From JBGPLJ01 sp035644395 (GTDB lineage Bacteria > Pseudomonadota > Gammaproteobacteria > Steroidobacterales > Steroidobacteraceae), in assembly GCA_035644395.1 (NCBI GenBank), contig DASQOR010000079.1, positions 1-64,000 of the forward strand: DNA of 64,000 nt, given 5' to 3'. Below the pieces are notes generated by a model. The model had not been told where the DNA came from. It did no database searches and saw only the letters and a program-made list of their open reading frames with translations. Made by a program: the position numbers and the translations under genes. Shown here in pieces: positions 53,530 through 62,887 of the stretch (positions are counted from its first letter, which is position 1; every line of letters begins with the position of its first letter).

Positions 53530-53558
53530 TTGTTTGTGCGGCGACGCTCGCCTACAGT
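53530..53558 (+). promoter_or_regulatory. rnpB promoter
   Basis: TTGTTT (53530-53535) and TACAGT (53553-53558) are separated by 17 bases. The predicted start, 7 bases on, falls at 53565, within one base of the 5' end of the RNase P RNA P1 helix. This agreement supports the call. Confidence 0.75.
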
Positions 53559-53565
53559 CCGCGCC

Positions 53566-53933
<368 letters not shown>

Positions 53934-54088
53934 TTTTTCTCTCCACCCCAAGCCCTTGGGGCTGTACTGACAGGCCATCTCAAGTCCAAACCGTAAGCTC
54001 CTGATTTACGGTCATCTCGATTTCCTGGCGCAAGCCGCCAATCCGGCGCTAAGTCTCTGTCGCCACAGAATTATTTCGTCGTTATCCG

Positions 54089-54117
54089 TTGACGATCTCG
54101 AGGCGCCTCCCTATAGT
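54089..54117 (+). promoter_or_regulatory. Pmra promoter of the dcw cluster
   Basis: TTGACG (54089-54094) and TATAGT (54112-54117) with 17-base spacing form a near-consensus sigma70 promoter. The predicted start is near 54124, just before the MraZ boxes. It should drive mraZ and the downstream division genes. Confidence 0.8.
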
Positions 54118-54126
54118 GGCCGCAAG

Positions 54127-54151
54127 TGGGAGAAAGTGGGAGGAAATGGGA
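54127..54151 (+). promoter_or_regulatory. MraZ operator: three TGGGA boxes
   Basis: TGGGA occurs at 54127-54131, 54137-54141 and 54147-54151, exactly one helical turn apart (TGGGA N5 TGGGA N5 TGGGA). This matches the known MraZ binding site and lies right after the predicted start of Pmra, so mraZ should repress its own operon. Confidence 0.92.
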
Positions 54152-54169
54152 GTCTTTCCCCCCGTAAAT

Positions 54170-54625
54170 ATGTTTCGCGGCGCAACAGAACTCACCCTGG
54201 ACTCTAAAGGCCGGCTGGTACTGCCCACCCGGTATCGGGAGCGCGTCGCCGAGCGTTGCGGCGGGAAATTGATCCTCACGATCCATCCGGGCGGCGAATG
54301 CCTGCTGATCTATCCGCTGCCGGACTGGGAAGAGCTCGAGCGCAAGCTCATGCGGCTGCCGAACCTGCGCCCCGACGCGCAGCGCGTGCAGCGCCTGCTC
54401 GTGGGCCACGCCGCGGACATGGAGCTCGACGGTCACGGACGCATGTTGCTGCCGTCGAATCTGCGCGATTTCGCAAGCCTGAGCCGCGACGCCGTGCTGA
54501 TCGGGCAGGGCTCGCATTTCGAGCTGTGGGATGAAACACGCTGGACCGGACGGCGCGATGAATGGCTGAAGTCGAAGACGTCGAGCACCGATCTGCCGCC
54601 GGAGCTCGAGTCGCTGACGCTCTAG
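54170..54625 (+). CDS. mraZ: Transcriptional regulator / division protein MraZ
   Basis: A 151-aa double SpoVT/AbrB-like protein that forms rings and binds TGGG repeats. MFRGATELTLDSKGRLVLPTRYR and the second copy MELDGHGRMLLPSNLRDFA carry the DxxGR and LP motifs. The start is fixed by homology; in-frame ATG 54146 lies inside the operator. There is no good Shine-Dalgarno. First gene of the dcw cluster. Confidence 0.96.
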   Translation: MFRGATELTLDSKGRLVLPTRYRERVAERCGGKLILTIHPGGECLLIYPLPDWEELERKLMRLPNLRPDAQRVQRLLVGHAADMELDGHGRMLLPSNLRDFASLSRDAVLIGQGSHFELWDETRWTGRRDEWLKSKTSSTDLPPELESLTL

Positions 54626-54627
54626 CA

Positions 54628-55557
54628 GTGGATGCACACGCGCCGGTCCTGGTCGAGGAAGTGCTGGCGGCGCTCGAGGTGAAGGCGGAGGGCTGGTACT
54701 GCGATGCCACCTTCGGCCGGGGAGGCCACAGTGCCGCGATTCTGGCGCGGCTCGGGGAACGGGGCCGGTTGATTGCATTCGATCGCGACGCCCAGGCGGT
54801 CGCGGTCGGGCGGGGGAGGTTCGGGGAGGATCCGCGCTTTGCCATCCGGCATGCGGCCTTCGCGAGCCTCGAAGCCGAGCTCGATGTGCTCGGCGTGAGC
54901 AGGGGACTCGATGGCGTGATTTTCGATCTCGGTGTGTCGTCGCCGCAGCTCGATGACGCCGCGAGAGGTTTCAGTTTCATGCGCGACGGACCGCTCGACA
55001 TGCGCATGGACACGCGCCAGGGGCAGAGCGCCGCCACGTGGCTCGCACGGGCGCCGCTCGAGGAGATCGAAGAAGTGATCGCGACGTTGGGCGAGGATCG
55101 ATTCGCAAGGCGCATTGCACGCGCGATCGTCGACCGCCGCAGCCACCGCCCCTTCGAACGCACCGCGGACCTCGCCGCGGTCATCGCCGGCAACGTCAGG
55201 ACCCGCGAGCCGGGCAAGCATCCCGCCACCCGCAGTTTCCAGGCCATCCGCATGCACGTGAACGCCGAGCTCGGGCAGCTCGAGTCCGGACTCGAAGCCG
55301 CGCGCCGCCGGCTGGCCGGCCGCGGGCGCCTCGGCGTCATCAGTTTCCATTCGCTCGAAGACCGCCTGGTCAAGCGTTTCATGCGCCGCCACGCGCACGC
55401 CGACCCGATGTACGCGGGGCTCCCGATGATTCCCGAAGCCGCACGCCCGACCCTGCGCATCGTCGGCAAGGCCGTGCGGCCGTCAGCGGCCGAGATCGAG
55501 CGCAACGCGCGCGCCCGCAGCGCAACTCTGCGCGTCGCGGAAAGGCTGGACGCATGA
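54628..55557 (+). CDS. rsmH: 16S rRNA (cytosine-1402 N4) methyltransferase
   Basis: About 309 aa. SAM-dependent enzyme acting on the same nucleotide as RsmI. VLVEEVLAALEVKAEGWYCDATFGRGGHS (split in evidence), FDLGVSSPQLDDAARGFSF and RPFERTADLAAVI are diagnostic. GTG 54628, 2 bases after the mraZ stop, gives the usual length; ATG 54562 would overlap mraZ by 64 bases. The stop overlaps the ftsL ATG. Confidence 0.96.
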   Translation: MDAHAPVLVEEVLAALEVKAEGWYCDATFGRGGHSAAILARLGERGRLIAFDRDAQAVAVGRGRFGEDPRFAIRHAAFASLEAELDVLGVSRGLDGVIFDLGVSSPQLDDAARGFSFMRDGPLDMRMDTRQGQSAATWLARAPLEEIEEVIATLGEDRFARRIARAIVDRRSHRPFERTADLAAVIAGNVRTREPGKHPATRSFQAIRMHVNAELGQLESGLEAARRRLAGRGRLGVISFHSLEDRLVKRFMRRHAHADPMYAGLPMIPEAARPTLRIVGKAVRPSAAEIERNARARSATLRVAERLDA

Positions 55558-55832
55558 TTTCCCGAAGACTCACGGCCATTTTGTTGCCGCTTTTGTGGGT
55601 CAGTGTCCTGGTGTCGGCGGCCGGCGTGATCTACGCAAAGCACCGCTCGCGCGCCCTGTTCGTCGAGCTGCAGGCGCTCAACCGCGAACGCGACGACCTC
55701 GAGACGGAGTGGGGCCAGCTGCAGCTCGAGCAGAGCGCGTGGTCGACCCACGGCTTCGTCGAACGGGTCGCGAACGCGAAGCTCGCGATGGATCTGCCGG
55801 CGCCGGCGGAAGTGAAGATCGTACGGCAATGA
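55554..55832 (+). CDS. ftsL: Cell division protein FtsL
   Basis: A 92-aa bitopic division protein. A short cytoplasmic N-terminus, one membrane helix (about residues 9-29) and a periplasmic coiled coil (ALFVELQALNRERDDLETEWGQL) that pairs with FtsB. Small and poorly conserved, but position between rsmH and ftsI and topology fix the call. Overlaps both neighbours by 4 bases. Confidence 0.94.
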   Translation: MISRRLTAILLPLLWVSVLVSAAGVIYAKHRSRALFVELQALNRERDDLETEWGQLQLEQSAWSTHGFVERVANAKLAMDLPAPAEVKIVRQ

Positions 55833-57565
55833 AATCCGCCCCGACACGCAAGCAGAGTCCCGACTGGCAGTACCGCTGGCGCCCGCTGGCGGTGCTCGGG
55901 CTGCTCATGGCTTGCGCGCTCACACTCGTCGCGCGCGCGGTCGAGCTGCAGCTCGTCGACCGGGATTTCCTGCGCGGCCAGGGCGAGGAGCGCTATTCGC
56001 GGGTCGCGCGCATCAGCGCCCATCGCGGCACGATCACGGATCGCTTCGGCGAGCCGCTGGCCGTCAGCACGCCGGTCGACGCGGTGTGGGTGAATCCCCG
56101 TGAACTCAGGCAGGCGGCGGACCAGATTCCGAAACTCGCCAAGGCGCTCGGCAAGGACAAGCAGTGGCTGGCGCGGCGCGTGAGCGCGAGTCTCGACCGC
56201 GACTATCTCGTGATCGCGCGCCCCGTCCATCCGGACCTCGGTGCGCGCGTCAAGGCGCTCGGCATACCTGGCGTCTATCTCGATCGCGAATACCGCCGGT
56301 ACTACCCGGCAGGTGAAATAGCGGGTCACGTGCTCGGCTTCACCGGGCTCGACGACCTCGGCCAGGAGGGCCTCGAACTCGCCTACGATCACTGGCTCGG
56401 CGGCGAGGACGGAGCGAAGCGCGTGATCCAGGACAGCCTCGGCCACGTGGTCGAGGACGTCGAGAGCATCCGGCCCGCGCGCCAGGGCCAGGATCTCATC
56501 ACGAGCCTCGATCTTCGCATCCAGTACCTCGCCTACCGCGAGCTCAAGGCCGCGATCATCGCGAATCGCGCGCGCGCGGGCTCGGTCGTCGTGCTCGACG
56601 TGAACACGGGCGAAGTGCTCGCGATGGTGAATCAGCCGGCCTACAACCCGAACGACCGCGAGCAGATCGAAGCCGGGCGCTTCCGCAATCGCGCCGCCAC
56701 CGACATCTTCGAGCCTGGCTCGAGCATCAAGCCGTTCATCGTCGCCGCGGCGCTCGCCTCCGGGCGCTACACGGAGCGCAGCCTCGTCGACACCTCGCCC
56801 GGCTTCATTCGCGTCGGCATCAAGATCATCGAGGACAAGAAGAATCTCGGCAGCATCGGCCTGAGCGAGATCCTCGAGAAGTCCTCAAACGTCGGTGTGG
56901 CGAAGGTCGCGCTCACGCTCGAGCCCGAGAAGATCTGGCGCACCCTGTCGGATCTTGGATTCGGCCAGGTCACCTCGAGCGATTTCCCCGGGGAATCCGC
57001 GGGCCTTCTGAGCAACTATGCGCACTGGCGCCCGATCGGGATCGCGACCATGGCATACGGCTACGGTCTTTCCGTGACGCCGCTGCAGCTGGCCCATGCG
57101 TACGCGACGCTCGGATCCGGCGGCATCGCCCGGCAGGTCTCGTTCGTGCGCGTCGATGATGCCGTCGAGGGCAACCGGGTCCTCGATGAGCGGCAGACGC
57201 GCACGCTCATTCACATGATGGAGTCGGTCGTCAGCGCCGAAGGCACGGGCCTGCAGGCGTCCGTGCGCTGGTACCGGGTCGCGGGCAAGACCGGTACCGC
57301 CTGGAAGTCGAACGCCGGCGGCTATTCCACCGACAAGTACATGGCGGTCTTCGCCGGGCTCGTTCCGGCATCGCGGCCGCGCCTTGCCTGCGTCGTCGTG
57401 ATCGACGAACCCGGCGCCGGAAAATTCTACGGGGGCGATGTCTCGGCCCCGGTGTTCTCGAGCGTGATGGCGGGAGCATTGCGCCTCATGGCGATCGCGC
57501 CGGATGCACGCCTGCCCGCAGAGTTGCAGCAGCCGACGCTCGCGCAAAGCGGGGTCGCTCCGTGA
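55829..57565 (+). CDS. ftsI: Peptidoglycan D,D-transpeptidase FtsI (PBP3)
   Basis: A 578-aa septal class B penicillin-binding protein. One N-terminal helix (about 19-40), a dimerisation domain with RGTITDRFGEPLAVSTP, and a transpeptidase domain with S298-x-x-K301 (SSIK), SSN, and K487-TGT. Works with FtsW at the division site. Overlaps ftsL by 4 bases and murE by 1. Confidence 0.97.
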   Translation: MKSAPTRKQSPDWQYRWRPLAVLGLLMACALTLVARAVELQLVDRDFLRGQGEERYSRVARISAHRGTITDRFGEPLAVSTPVDAVWVNPRELRQAADQIPKLAKALGKDKQWLARRVSASLDRDYLVIARPVHPDLGARVKALGIPGVYLDREYRRYYPAGEIAGHVLGFTGLDDLGQEGLELAYDHWLGGEDGAKRVIQDSLGHVVEDVESIRPARQGQDLITSLDLRIQYLAYRELKAAIIANRARAGSVVVLDVNTGEVLAMVNQPAYNPNDREQIEAGRFRNRAATDIFEPGSSIKPFIVAAALASGRYTERSLVDTSPGFIRVGIKIIEDKKNLGSIGLSEILEKSSNVGVAKVALTLEPEKIWRTLSDLGFGQVTSSDFPGESAGLLSNYAHWRPIGIATMAYGYGLSVTPLQLAHAYATLGSGGIARQVSFVRVDDAVEGNRVLDERQTRTLIHMMESVVSAEGTGLQASVRWYRVAGKTGTAWKSNAGGYSTDKYMAVFAGLVPASRPRLACVVVIDEPGAGKFYGGDVSAPVFSSVMAGALRLMAIAPDARLPAELQQPTLAQSGVAP

Positions 57566-59064
57566 TGCCCGCCCGCGCCGGCAATGCAACCATGGATCTT
57601 GCCGCGCTCGTGAGCGGGATTGTCGCAGGCAAAGTCGCGAACCTGCACATGGCCGACGTCACGCTCGACAGCCGCTCGGTAACGCCGGGCGCGCTGTTTC
57701 TCGCCTGCCCGGGACTGAAGCGCCACGGTCTCGAATTCCTGGATGCCGCACTCGAGGCGGGAGCAGCCGCGGTGTTGTGGGAGCCTGCGGCCGGTGTGTC
57801 GCGGCCGCGCGTTCCTGCCGGCGCTCCGGTCTACGAAGTCGCAGGGCTCTCGCGCCACGTCGGCGAACTCGCCGACCGCTTCTTCGGCAGCCCGTCGGCC
57901 GCACTTGCCGTCACGGGCGTTACGGGAACGAACGGGAAGACGACGACCGCGTTCCTCATCGCGCAGGCGCTCGAGGCTTGCGGCGAGGCGAGCGCGTATG
58001 CCGGCACGCTCGGCTTCGGCCGGCCGCGTTCGTTGCGCGACACGACCCACACGACTCCTGACTGCGTCTCCGTGCATCGCGAACTCGCCGATGCCCGCGG
58101 CCTCGGCCTGAAAAACGTCGCGATGGAGGTTTCCTCGCACGCTCTCGTCCAGGGGCGCGTCGACGCGGTGCGGTTTCGCACGGCGATCTTCACCAATCTC
58201 ACCCGTGACCATCTCGACTACCACCTCACGATGGCAGCCTATGGTGCGGCGAAGGCGCGGCTCTTGCAGACGCCGGGGCTCGAAGCTCGTGTGATCAACG
58301 TCAGCGATCCTTTCGGCCGGGAGCTCGCCGCGCGCCAGGATCCGGGCGCTCTCATCGCGGTCGCGGCCGATGGCAGCGAGCCGCGAGCCGAACGCTTCGT
58401 CAGCGCGCGGCATGTGCGCACGATGCCTCGCGGCCTCGATCTCGACGTCGAGACGCATCTCGGCGCCGTCAATTTCCCGGCGCCGCTGGTCGGGCGATTC
58501 AACGCGGAAAATATCCTGCTGACGCTCGCAGCGCTGCTTGCGCGAGGCCATGGCCTCGCGAAGGCGACGCGTGCGTTGGCCAATGTGTGTGCGCCCGCTG
58601 GCCGGATGGAGACTTTCCACCGGCAGGGCCGAGCGGTCGCCGTCGTGGACTACGCCCACTCTCCCGATGCGCTCGCGAAAGCGCTCGGCGCCTTGCGCGA
58701 ACACTGCGCGGGCAGATTGTGGTGCGTATTCGGCTGCGGCGGCGACCGCGATCCTGGCAAGCGCCCGATGATGGCTGCGGTCGCGGAGCGTCTGGCGGAC
58801 GTCGCGATCGTCACCGACGACAATCCACGCACCGAGAGCGGCGATGCCATCGTCGCCGACGTGCTGCGGGGCTTCACCGACCGCACACGCGTGCGCGTGA
58901 TTCGCGATCGCGCGCTGGCGATCCGCACCGCGCTCGCCGAAGCGGGGCCACAGGACGCGGTGCTGATCGCAGGCAAGGGTCACGAGGACTACCAGATCTA
59001 CGGTACGGAGAAGCGCGATTTCAGCGATCGGGCGATCGTGCTCGAAGCGCAGGAGGGCGCATGA
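57565..59064 (+). CDS. murE: UDP-MurNAc-L-Ala-D-Glu:meso-DAP ligase
   Basis: A 499-aa ATP-dependent ligase. ATP loop TGTNGKTTTAF (near residues 115-125), NLTRDHLDYH with the Mg/carbamylated-Lys region, and D419-NPR422, the motif that selects meso-diaminopimelate. Gram-negative-type peptidoglycan is therefore expected, in line with mpl. GTG 57562 is adjacent in frame; ATG chosen. Its stop overlaps murF (ATGA). Confidence 0.97.
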   Translation: MPARAGNATMDLAALVSGIVAGKVANLHMADVTLDSRSVTPGALFLACPGLKRHGLEFLDAALEAGAAAVLWEPAAGVSRPRVPAGAPVYEVAGLSRHVGELADRFFGSPSAALAVTGVTGTNGKTTTAFLIAQALEACGEASAYAGTLGFGRPRSLRDTTHTTPDCVSVHRELADARGLGLKNVAMEVSSHALVQGRVDAVRFRTAIFTNLTRDHLDYHLTMAAYGAAKARLLQTPGLEARVINVSDPFGRELAARQDPGALIAVAADGSEPRAERFVSARHVRTMPRGLDLDVETHLGAVNFPAPLVGRFNAENILLTLAALLARGHGLAKATRALANVCAPAGRMETFHRQGRAVAVVDYAHSPDALAKALGALREHCAGRLWCVFGCGGDRDPGKRPMMAAVAERLADVAIVTDDNPRTESGDAIVADVLRGFTDRTRVRVIRDRALAIRTALAEAGPQDAVLIAGKGHEDYQIYGTEKRDFSDRAIVLEAQEGA

Positions 59065-60419
59065 AGCGCACGCTCGCCGAAGCCGCACGCGCCGTCGGCG
59101 CGACGCTCAACGGCGCGGACCGTCCGTTCGGCGAGGTGTCGTCCGACACCCGTGCGCTCGAAGACGGCCAGCTTTTCGTCGCCCTGCGCGGACCGAATTT
59201 CGACGCGAACGAGTTCGTCGCCGAGGCGGCGCGCCGCGGCGCGGCCGGCGCGATCGTCGAGCGGCTGCAACCCGTGGCGCTGGCGCAGATCGTGGTCGCG
59301 GATTCGCTCGCCGCACTCGCGACGCTCGCTCGCGAATGGCGCAGGCAGTTCTCCATTCCGCTCGTCGGTATCGGCGGGAGCAATGGCAAGACGACGGCCA
59401 AGGAGATGACGGCCGCGATCCTGTCACATGCGGGCCCATGCCTTGCGACGCGCGGCAATCTCAACAATCACATCGGTGTGCCGCTGACGCTCATGCGCCT
59501 CGGCGAAGCGCACCGCTCGGCGGTCGTCGAGATGGGTGCCAACCGGGCGGGCGACGTCGCGGAGCTTGCGCTCCTCGCGCAGCCCACCGTCGGACTCGTG
59601 ACGAATGCCGGCGATGAGCATCTCGAGGGCTTCGGCAGCCTCGAGGGCGTTGCCCGTGCCGAAGGCGAGATGTTCAGCGCCCTCGGCGGCGCGGACACGG
59701 CAGTCATCAATGCGGACGATCCGTTCGCACCGCTGTGGCGTGAACTGACCGGCGCGCGGCGCGCGATCACCTTCGGCATGAATCCGGGTGCGAATGTCAC
59801 GGCGCGCGACGTGCAGCAGTCCGGGCGCTCGCTGGATTTCGCCCTGCGAACGCCCGATGGCGAAGGCCGCGTGCGCCTGCAGCTGCTCGGCCGCCACAAC
59901 GTCCTCAACGCCCTGGCCGCGGCCGCGGCCGCGGGCGCAGCCGGCGCCGAACTCGAGCACTGCATCCGTGGCCTCGAATCCGTGCGCGCCGTTCGCGGCC
60001 GGCTCGACCTGAAGTCGGCGGCCAATGGCGCCGCCGTCATCGACGATTCCTACAACGCGAATCCGAGTTCCGCGCGAGCCGCCATCGATGTGCTGCGCGA
60101 GTCGGCCGGCGTCGGCTGGCTGGTGCTCGGCGACATGGCGGAGCTCGGCGACTACGCGGTGCAGAGTCACGTCGACATCGGTCGCTATGCGCGCAGCAAG
60201 GGCGTCGCGCGGCTCTTCGCTGTTGGTGAACTGACCCGCCATGCCGTCGAAGCCTTCGGCCCGGGAGCCGAGTGGTTCGCCGGCGCCGAGGTCCTGATCG
60301 AGCGGCTGCGGGGCGACCTGACGGCGGACGTCACGTTGCTCGTGAAGGGTTCGCGCGTGAACCGGCTCGAGCGCGTCGTCGACGCGCTGACGCGAGCGCC
60401 CTGGATGAAGACCGGCTGA
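59061..60419 (+). CDS. murF: UDP-MurNAc-tripeptide:D-Ala-D-Ala ligase
   Basis: A 452-aa enzyme completing the cytoplasmic pentapeptide precursor. GIGGSNGKTTAKEM is the ATP loop; RGNLNNHIGVPLTLMRL, AVVEMGANRAGDVAEL and VIDDSYNANPSSARAA are signatures. Overlaps murE by 4 bases. mraY follows after 14 bases. Confidence 0.97.
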   Translation: MKRTLAEAARAVGATLNGADRPFGEVSSDTRALEDGQLFVALRGPNFDANEFVAEAARRGAAGAIVERLQPVALAQIVVADSLAALATLAREWRRQFSIPLVGIGGSNGKTTAKEMTAAILSHAGPCLATRGNLNNHIGVPLTLMRLGEAHRSAVVEMGANRAGDVAELALLAQPTVGLVTNAGDEHLEGFGSLEGVARAEGEMFSALGGADTAVINADDPFAPLWRELTGARRAITFGMNPGANVTARDVQQSGRSLDFALRTPDGEGRVRLQLLGRHNVLNALAAAAAAGAAGAELEHCIRGLESVRAVRGRLDLKSAANGAAVIDDSYNANPSSARAAIDVLRESAGVGWLVLGDMAELGDYAVQSHVDIGRYARSKGVARLFAVGELTRHAVEAFGPGAEWFAGAEVLIERLRGDLTADVTLLVKGSRVNRLERVVDALTRAPWMKTG

Positions 60420-60433
60420 GGAAGCGAATCAAC

Positions 60434-61519
60434 GTGCTCTATTGGCTGACACAACAACTCACGCACGTCTACACGGGCTTCAACGTCTTCAGCTACCTGA
60501 CGCTGCGCGCGATCCTCGCGGTCGTCACGGCGCTCGCGATCGCACTCCTCGTGGGACCCGCGATGATCCGCCGCCTCACGCGCCGGCAGATCGGCCAGGT
60601 CGTGCGCGACGATGGCCCGCAGTCGCACCTCACGAAGGCGGGCACGCCGACGATGGGCGGCGCGCTCATCCTGGTCGCGATCGCGGTCGGCACGCTTGCC
60701 TGGTCGGATCTCAGGAACCGTTTCGTGTGGATCGTGCTCGGTACGACGCTTGCCTTCGGCGCGATCGGCTTCTACGACGACTACCTCAAGCTCATCGTCG
60801 GCAATTCGAAGGGGCTCGCGGCGCGCTACAAGTACCTCTGGCAGTCGCTCGCCGGCCTCGGCTGCGCGGTGGCGATCTACACGACGGCGACGACGCCGGT
60901 CGAGACGGCGCTCTATCTGCCGTTCTTCAAGCACTTCGTGCTGCCGATGAACGCCGTCGCCTTCATCGCGCTCACCTACTTCGTGATCGTCGGCACCTCG
61001 AACGCCGTGAATCTCACCGACGGCCTCGACGGCCTCGCGATCATGCCCGCGGCAATGGTCGGCGGCGCGCTCGGCGTCTTCGCTTACGCGACGGGCAATT
61101 TCAATTTCGCGAACTACCTGCAGATTCCCTACATCGCGGGCGTCGGCGAACTCCTCATTTTCTGCGGCACGCTGGTCGGCGCGGGACTCGGATTTCTCTG
61201 GTTCAACGCCTATCCCGCGCAGGTCTTCATGGGCGACATCGGCGCGCTCGCGATCGGCGCCGCGCTTGGCACGCTTGCGGTGATCGTGCGCCAGGAGGTC
61301 GTGCTCGTCGTCATGGGGGGCCTGTTCGTGCTCGAGACCGTGTCGGTGATCCTGCAGGTCGCCTCCTTCAGGCTGACCGGCCGGCGCATCTTCCGCATGG
61401 CGCCGATCCACCATCACTTCGAGCTCAAGGGCTGGGCCGAGCCCAAGGTGATCGTGCGCTTCTGGATCATCAGTCTCATCCTGGTGCTCGCGGGTCTCGC
61501 GACCCTGAAGCTGCGGTAA
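60434..61519 (+). CDS. mraY: Phospho-MurNAc-pentapeptide transferase
   Basis: A 361-aa membrane enzyme with about ten helices, making lipid I from undecaprenyl phosphate. TPTMGGALIL, FGAIGFYDDYLK with the Asp pair, GTSNAVNLTDGLDGLA and IHHHFELKGW are catalytic or substrate motifs. The start is GTG, as the length (E. coli 360) demands; GAGG lies 12 bases upstream. The motif MGDIGALAIG has Ala where MGDxGSLALG is usual. Confidence 0.97.
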   Translation: MLYWLTQQLTHVYTGFNVFSYLTLRAILAVVTALAIALLVGPAMIRRLTRRQIGQVVRDDGPQSHLTKAGTPTMGGALILVAIAVGTLAWSDLRNRFVWIVLGTTLAFGAIGFYDDYLKLIVGNSKGLAARYKYLWQSLAGLGCAVAIYTTATTPVETALYLPFFKHFVLPMNAVAFIALTYFVIVGTSNAVNLTDGLDGLAIMPAAMVGGALGVFAYATGNFNFANYLQIPYIAGVGELLIFCGTLVGAGLGFLWFNAYPAQVFMGDIGALAIGAALGTLAVIVRQEVVLVVMGGLFVLETVSVILQVASFRLTGRRIFRMAPIHHHFELKGWAEPKVIVRFWIISLILVLAGLATLKLR

Positions 61520-61528
61520 GCCGACACC

Positions 61529-62887
61529 ATGCCCACCGCAGCCACGCAACACACGAATGCTGACAGACGCCATGTAGTGGTCGTCGGGTTGGGGCGCACG
61601 GGATTCTCGTGCGCCCGCTTTCTTGCCGCCCGTGGCGAACGCGTCGTCGTGACCGACAGTCGTGCCGAGCCCCCCGAGCTGCCGGCATTGCAGGCGCTCG
61701 GCGCAAGGATCGAGGCGCGCGTTGGCGGCTTCGACGTCCGTGTGCTCGAAGGCGCCCGCCAGGTCGTCGTCTCGCCCGGAGTGTCGCTCGAGGAGCCCTT
61801 CCTCGAGCGCGCAAGGAGCGCCGGCCTCGAGATCGTCGGCGATATCGAGCTCTTCGCCCGGGCCGTCGAGGGCCCGGTCGTCGGCGTCACCGGCACGAAC
61901 GGCAAGAGCACGGTCACGACGCTGATCGCGCAGATGGCGCAAACCGCTGGCCGCCGCGTGCGCGCCGGCGGCAACCTCGGCGAACCCGCGCTCGATCTGC
62001 TCGCGGGCGAGGTGGGTGAGCTTTACGTGCTCGAACTCTCGAGCTATCAGCTCGAAACGACGAGTTCGCTCAAGCTGCGCGCCGCGACCATCCTCAACAT
62101 CACGCCCGATCATCTCGATCGCTACGCGAGCGTAGACGCCTATGCGGCCGCGAAGGCGCGCATTCTCGATCGCTGTGATGTCGCGGTGCTGAATGCCGAC
62201 GATGCTGCCGTGATGCGCCTTGCGCGCTCCGGCCAGCGCACCGTCACGTTTTCGCTCGATCCCGCGCGTGCGGCGGACTATCGCGCCCTGCGCAAGGACG
62301 GCGACGTGACGCTGCTTCGCCGCGGCGAGCGCCTCGTCGCGATGAGCGAGCTCAGGATCGCGGGCCTGCACAATGCCGCCAATGCGCTCGCGGCACTCGC
62401 GGTGGCCGAAGCGATCGGGCTCGAGGACCGCTACGCGCTCGCGGCGCTGCGGGCATTCCCCGGCCTCGAGCATCGAACCGCATGGGTTGCCGATCTCGGC
62501 GGCGTACGCTACATCGACGACTCGAAAGGCACCAATGTCGGCGCCACGCTCGCGGCGGTCGCCGGATTCGAAGGGCCGCTGATCGTCATCGCCGGTGGCG
62601 ACGGCAAGAATCAGGATTTCACGCCGCTTGCCCGCGCCTTTCGCGGCAAGGTCCGGCACGCCGTCCTCATCGGCCGCGACGCGCCGGCGATCGAGCGGGC
62701 GCTGGCAGGCGCGACCGCAACCAGCCGCTCGGCGACGCTTGAAGATGCCGTGCGCAGCGCGCAGGCCATTGCGCATCCGGGCGACACCGTCCTGTTATCG
62801 CCCGCTTGCGCGAGCTTCGACATGTTCCGCGACTACCATCACCGCGGCGCCGTCTTCGCGGCCGCCGTGAAGGGCTTGAGCGCATGA
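61529..62887 (+). CDS. murD: UDP-MurNAc-L-Ala:D-Glu ligase
   Basis: A 452-aa Mur ligase. An N-terminal Rossmann segment HVVVVGLGRTGFSCARFLAARG binds the UDP substrate, GVTGTNGKSTVTTL is the ATP loop, ITPDHLDRYASVDAYAAAKARI and YIDDSKGTNVGATLAAV are conserved. Ten bases after mraY; overlaps ftsW by 4. Confidence 0.97.
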   Translation: MPTAATQHTNADRRHVVVVGLGRTGFSCARFLAARGERVVVTDSRAEPPELPALQALGARIEARVGGFDVRVLEGARQVVVSPGVSLEEPFLERARSAGLEIVGDIELFARAVEGPVVGVTGTNGKSTVTTLIAQMAQTAGRRVRAGGNLGEPALDLLAGEVGELYVLELSSYQLETTSSLKLRAATILNITPDHLDRYASVDAYAAAKARILDRCDVAVLNADDAAVMRLARSGQRTVTFSLDPARAADYRALRKDGDVTLLRRGERLVAMSELRIAGLHNAANALAALAVAEAIGLEDRYALAALRAFPGLEHRTAWVADLGGVRYIDDSKGTNVGATLAAVAGFEGPLIVIAGGDGKNQDFTPLARAFRGKVRHAVLIGRDAPAIERALAGATATSRSATLEDAVRSAQAIAHPGDTVLLSPACASFDMFRDYHHRGAVFAAAVKGLSA

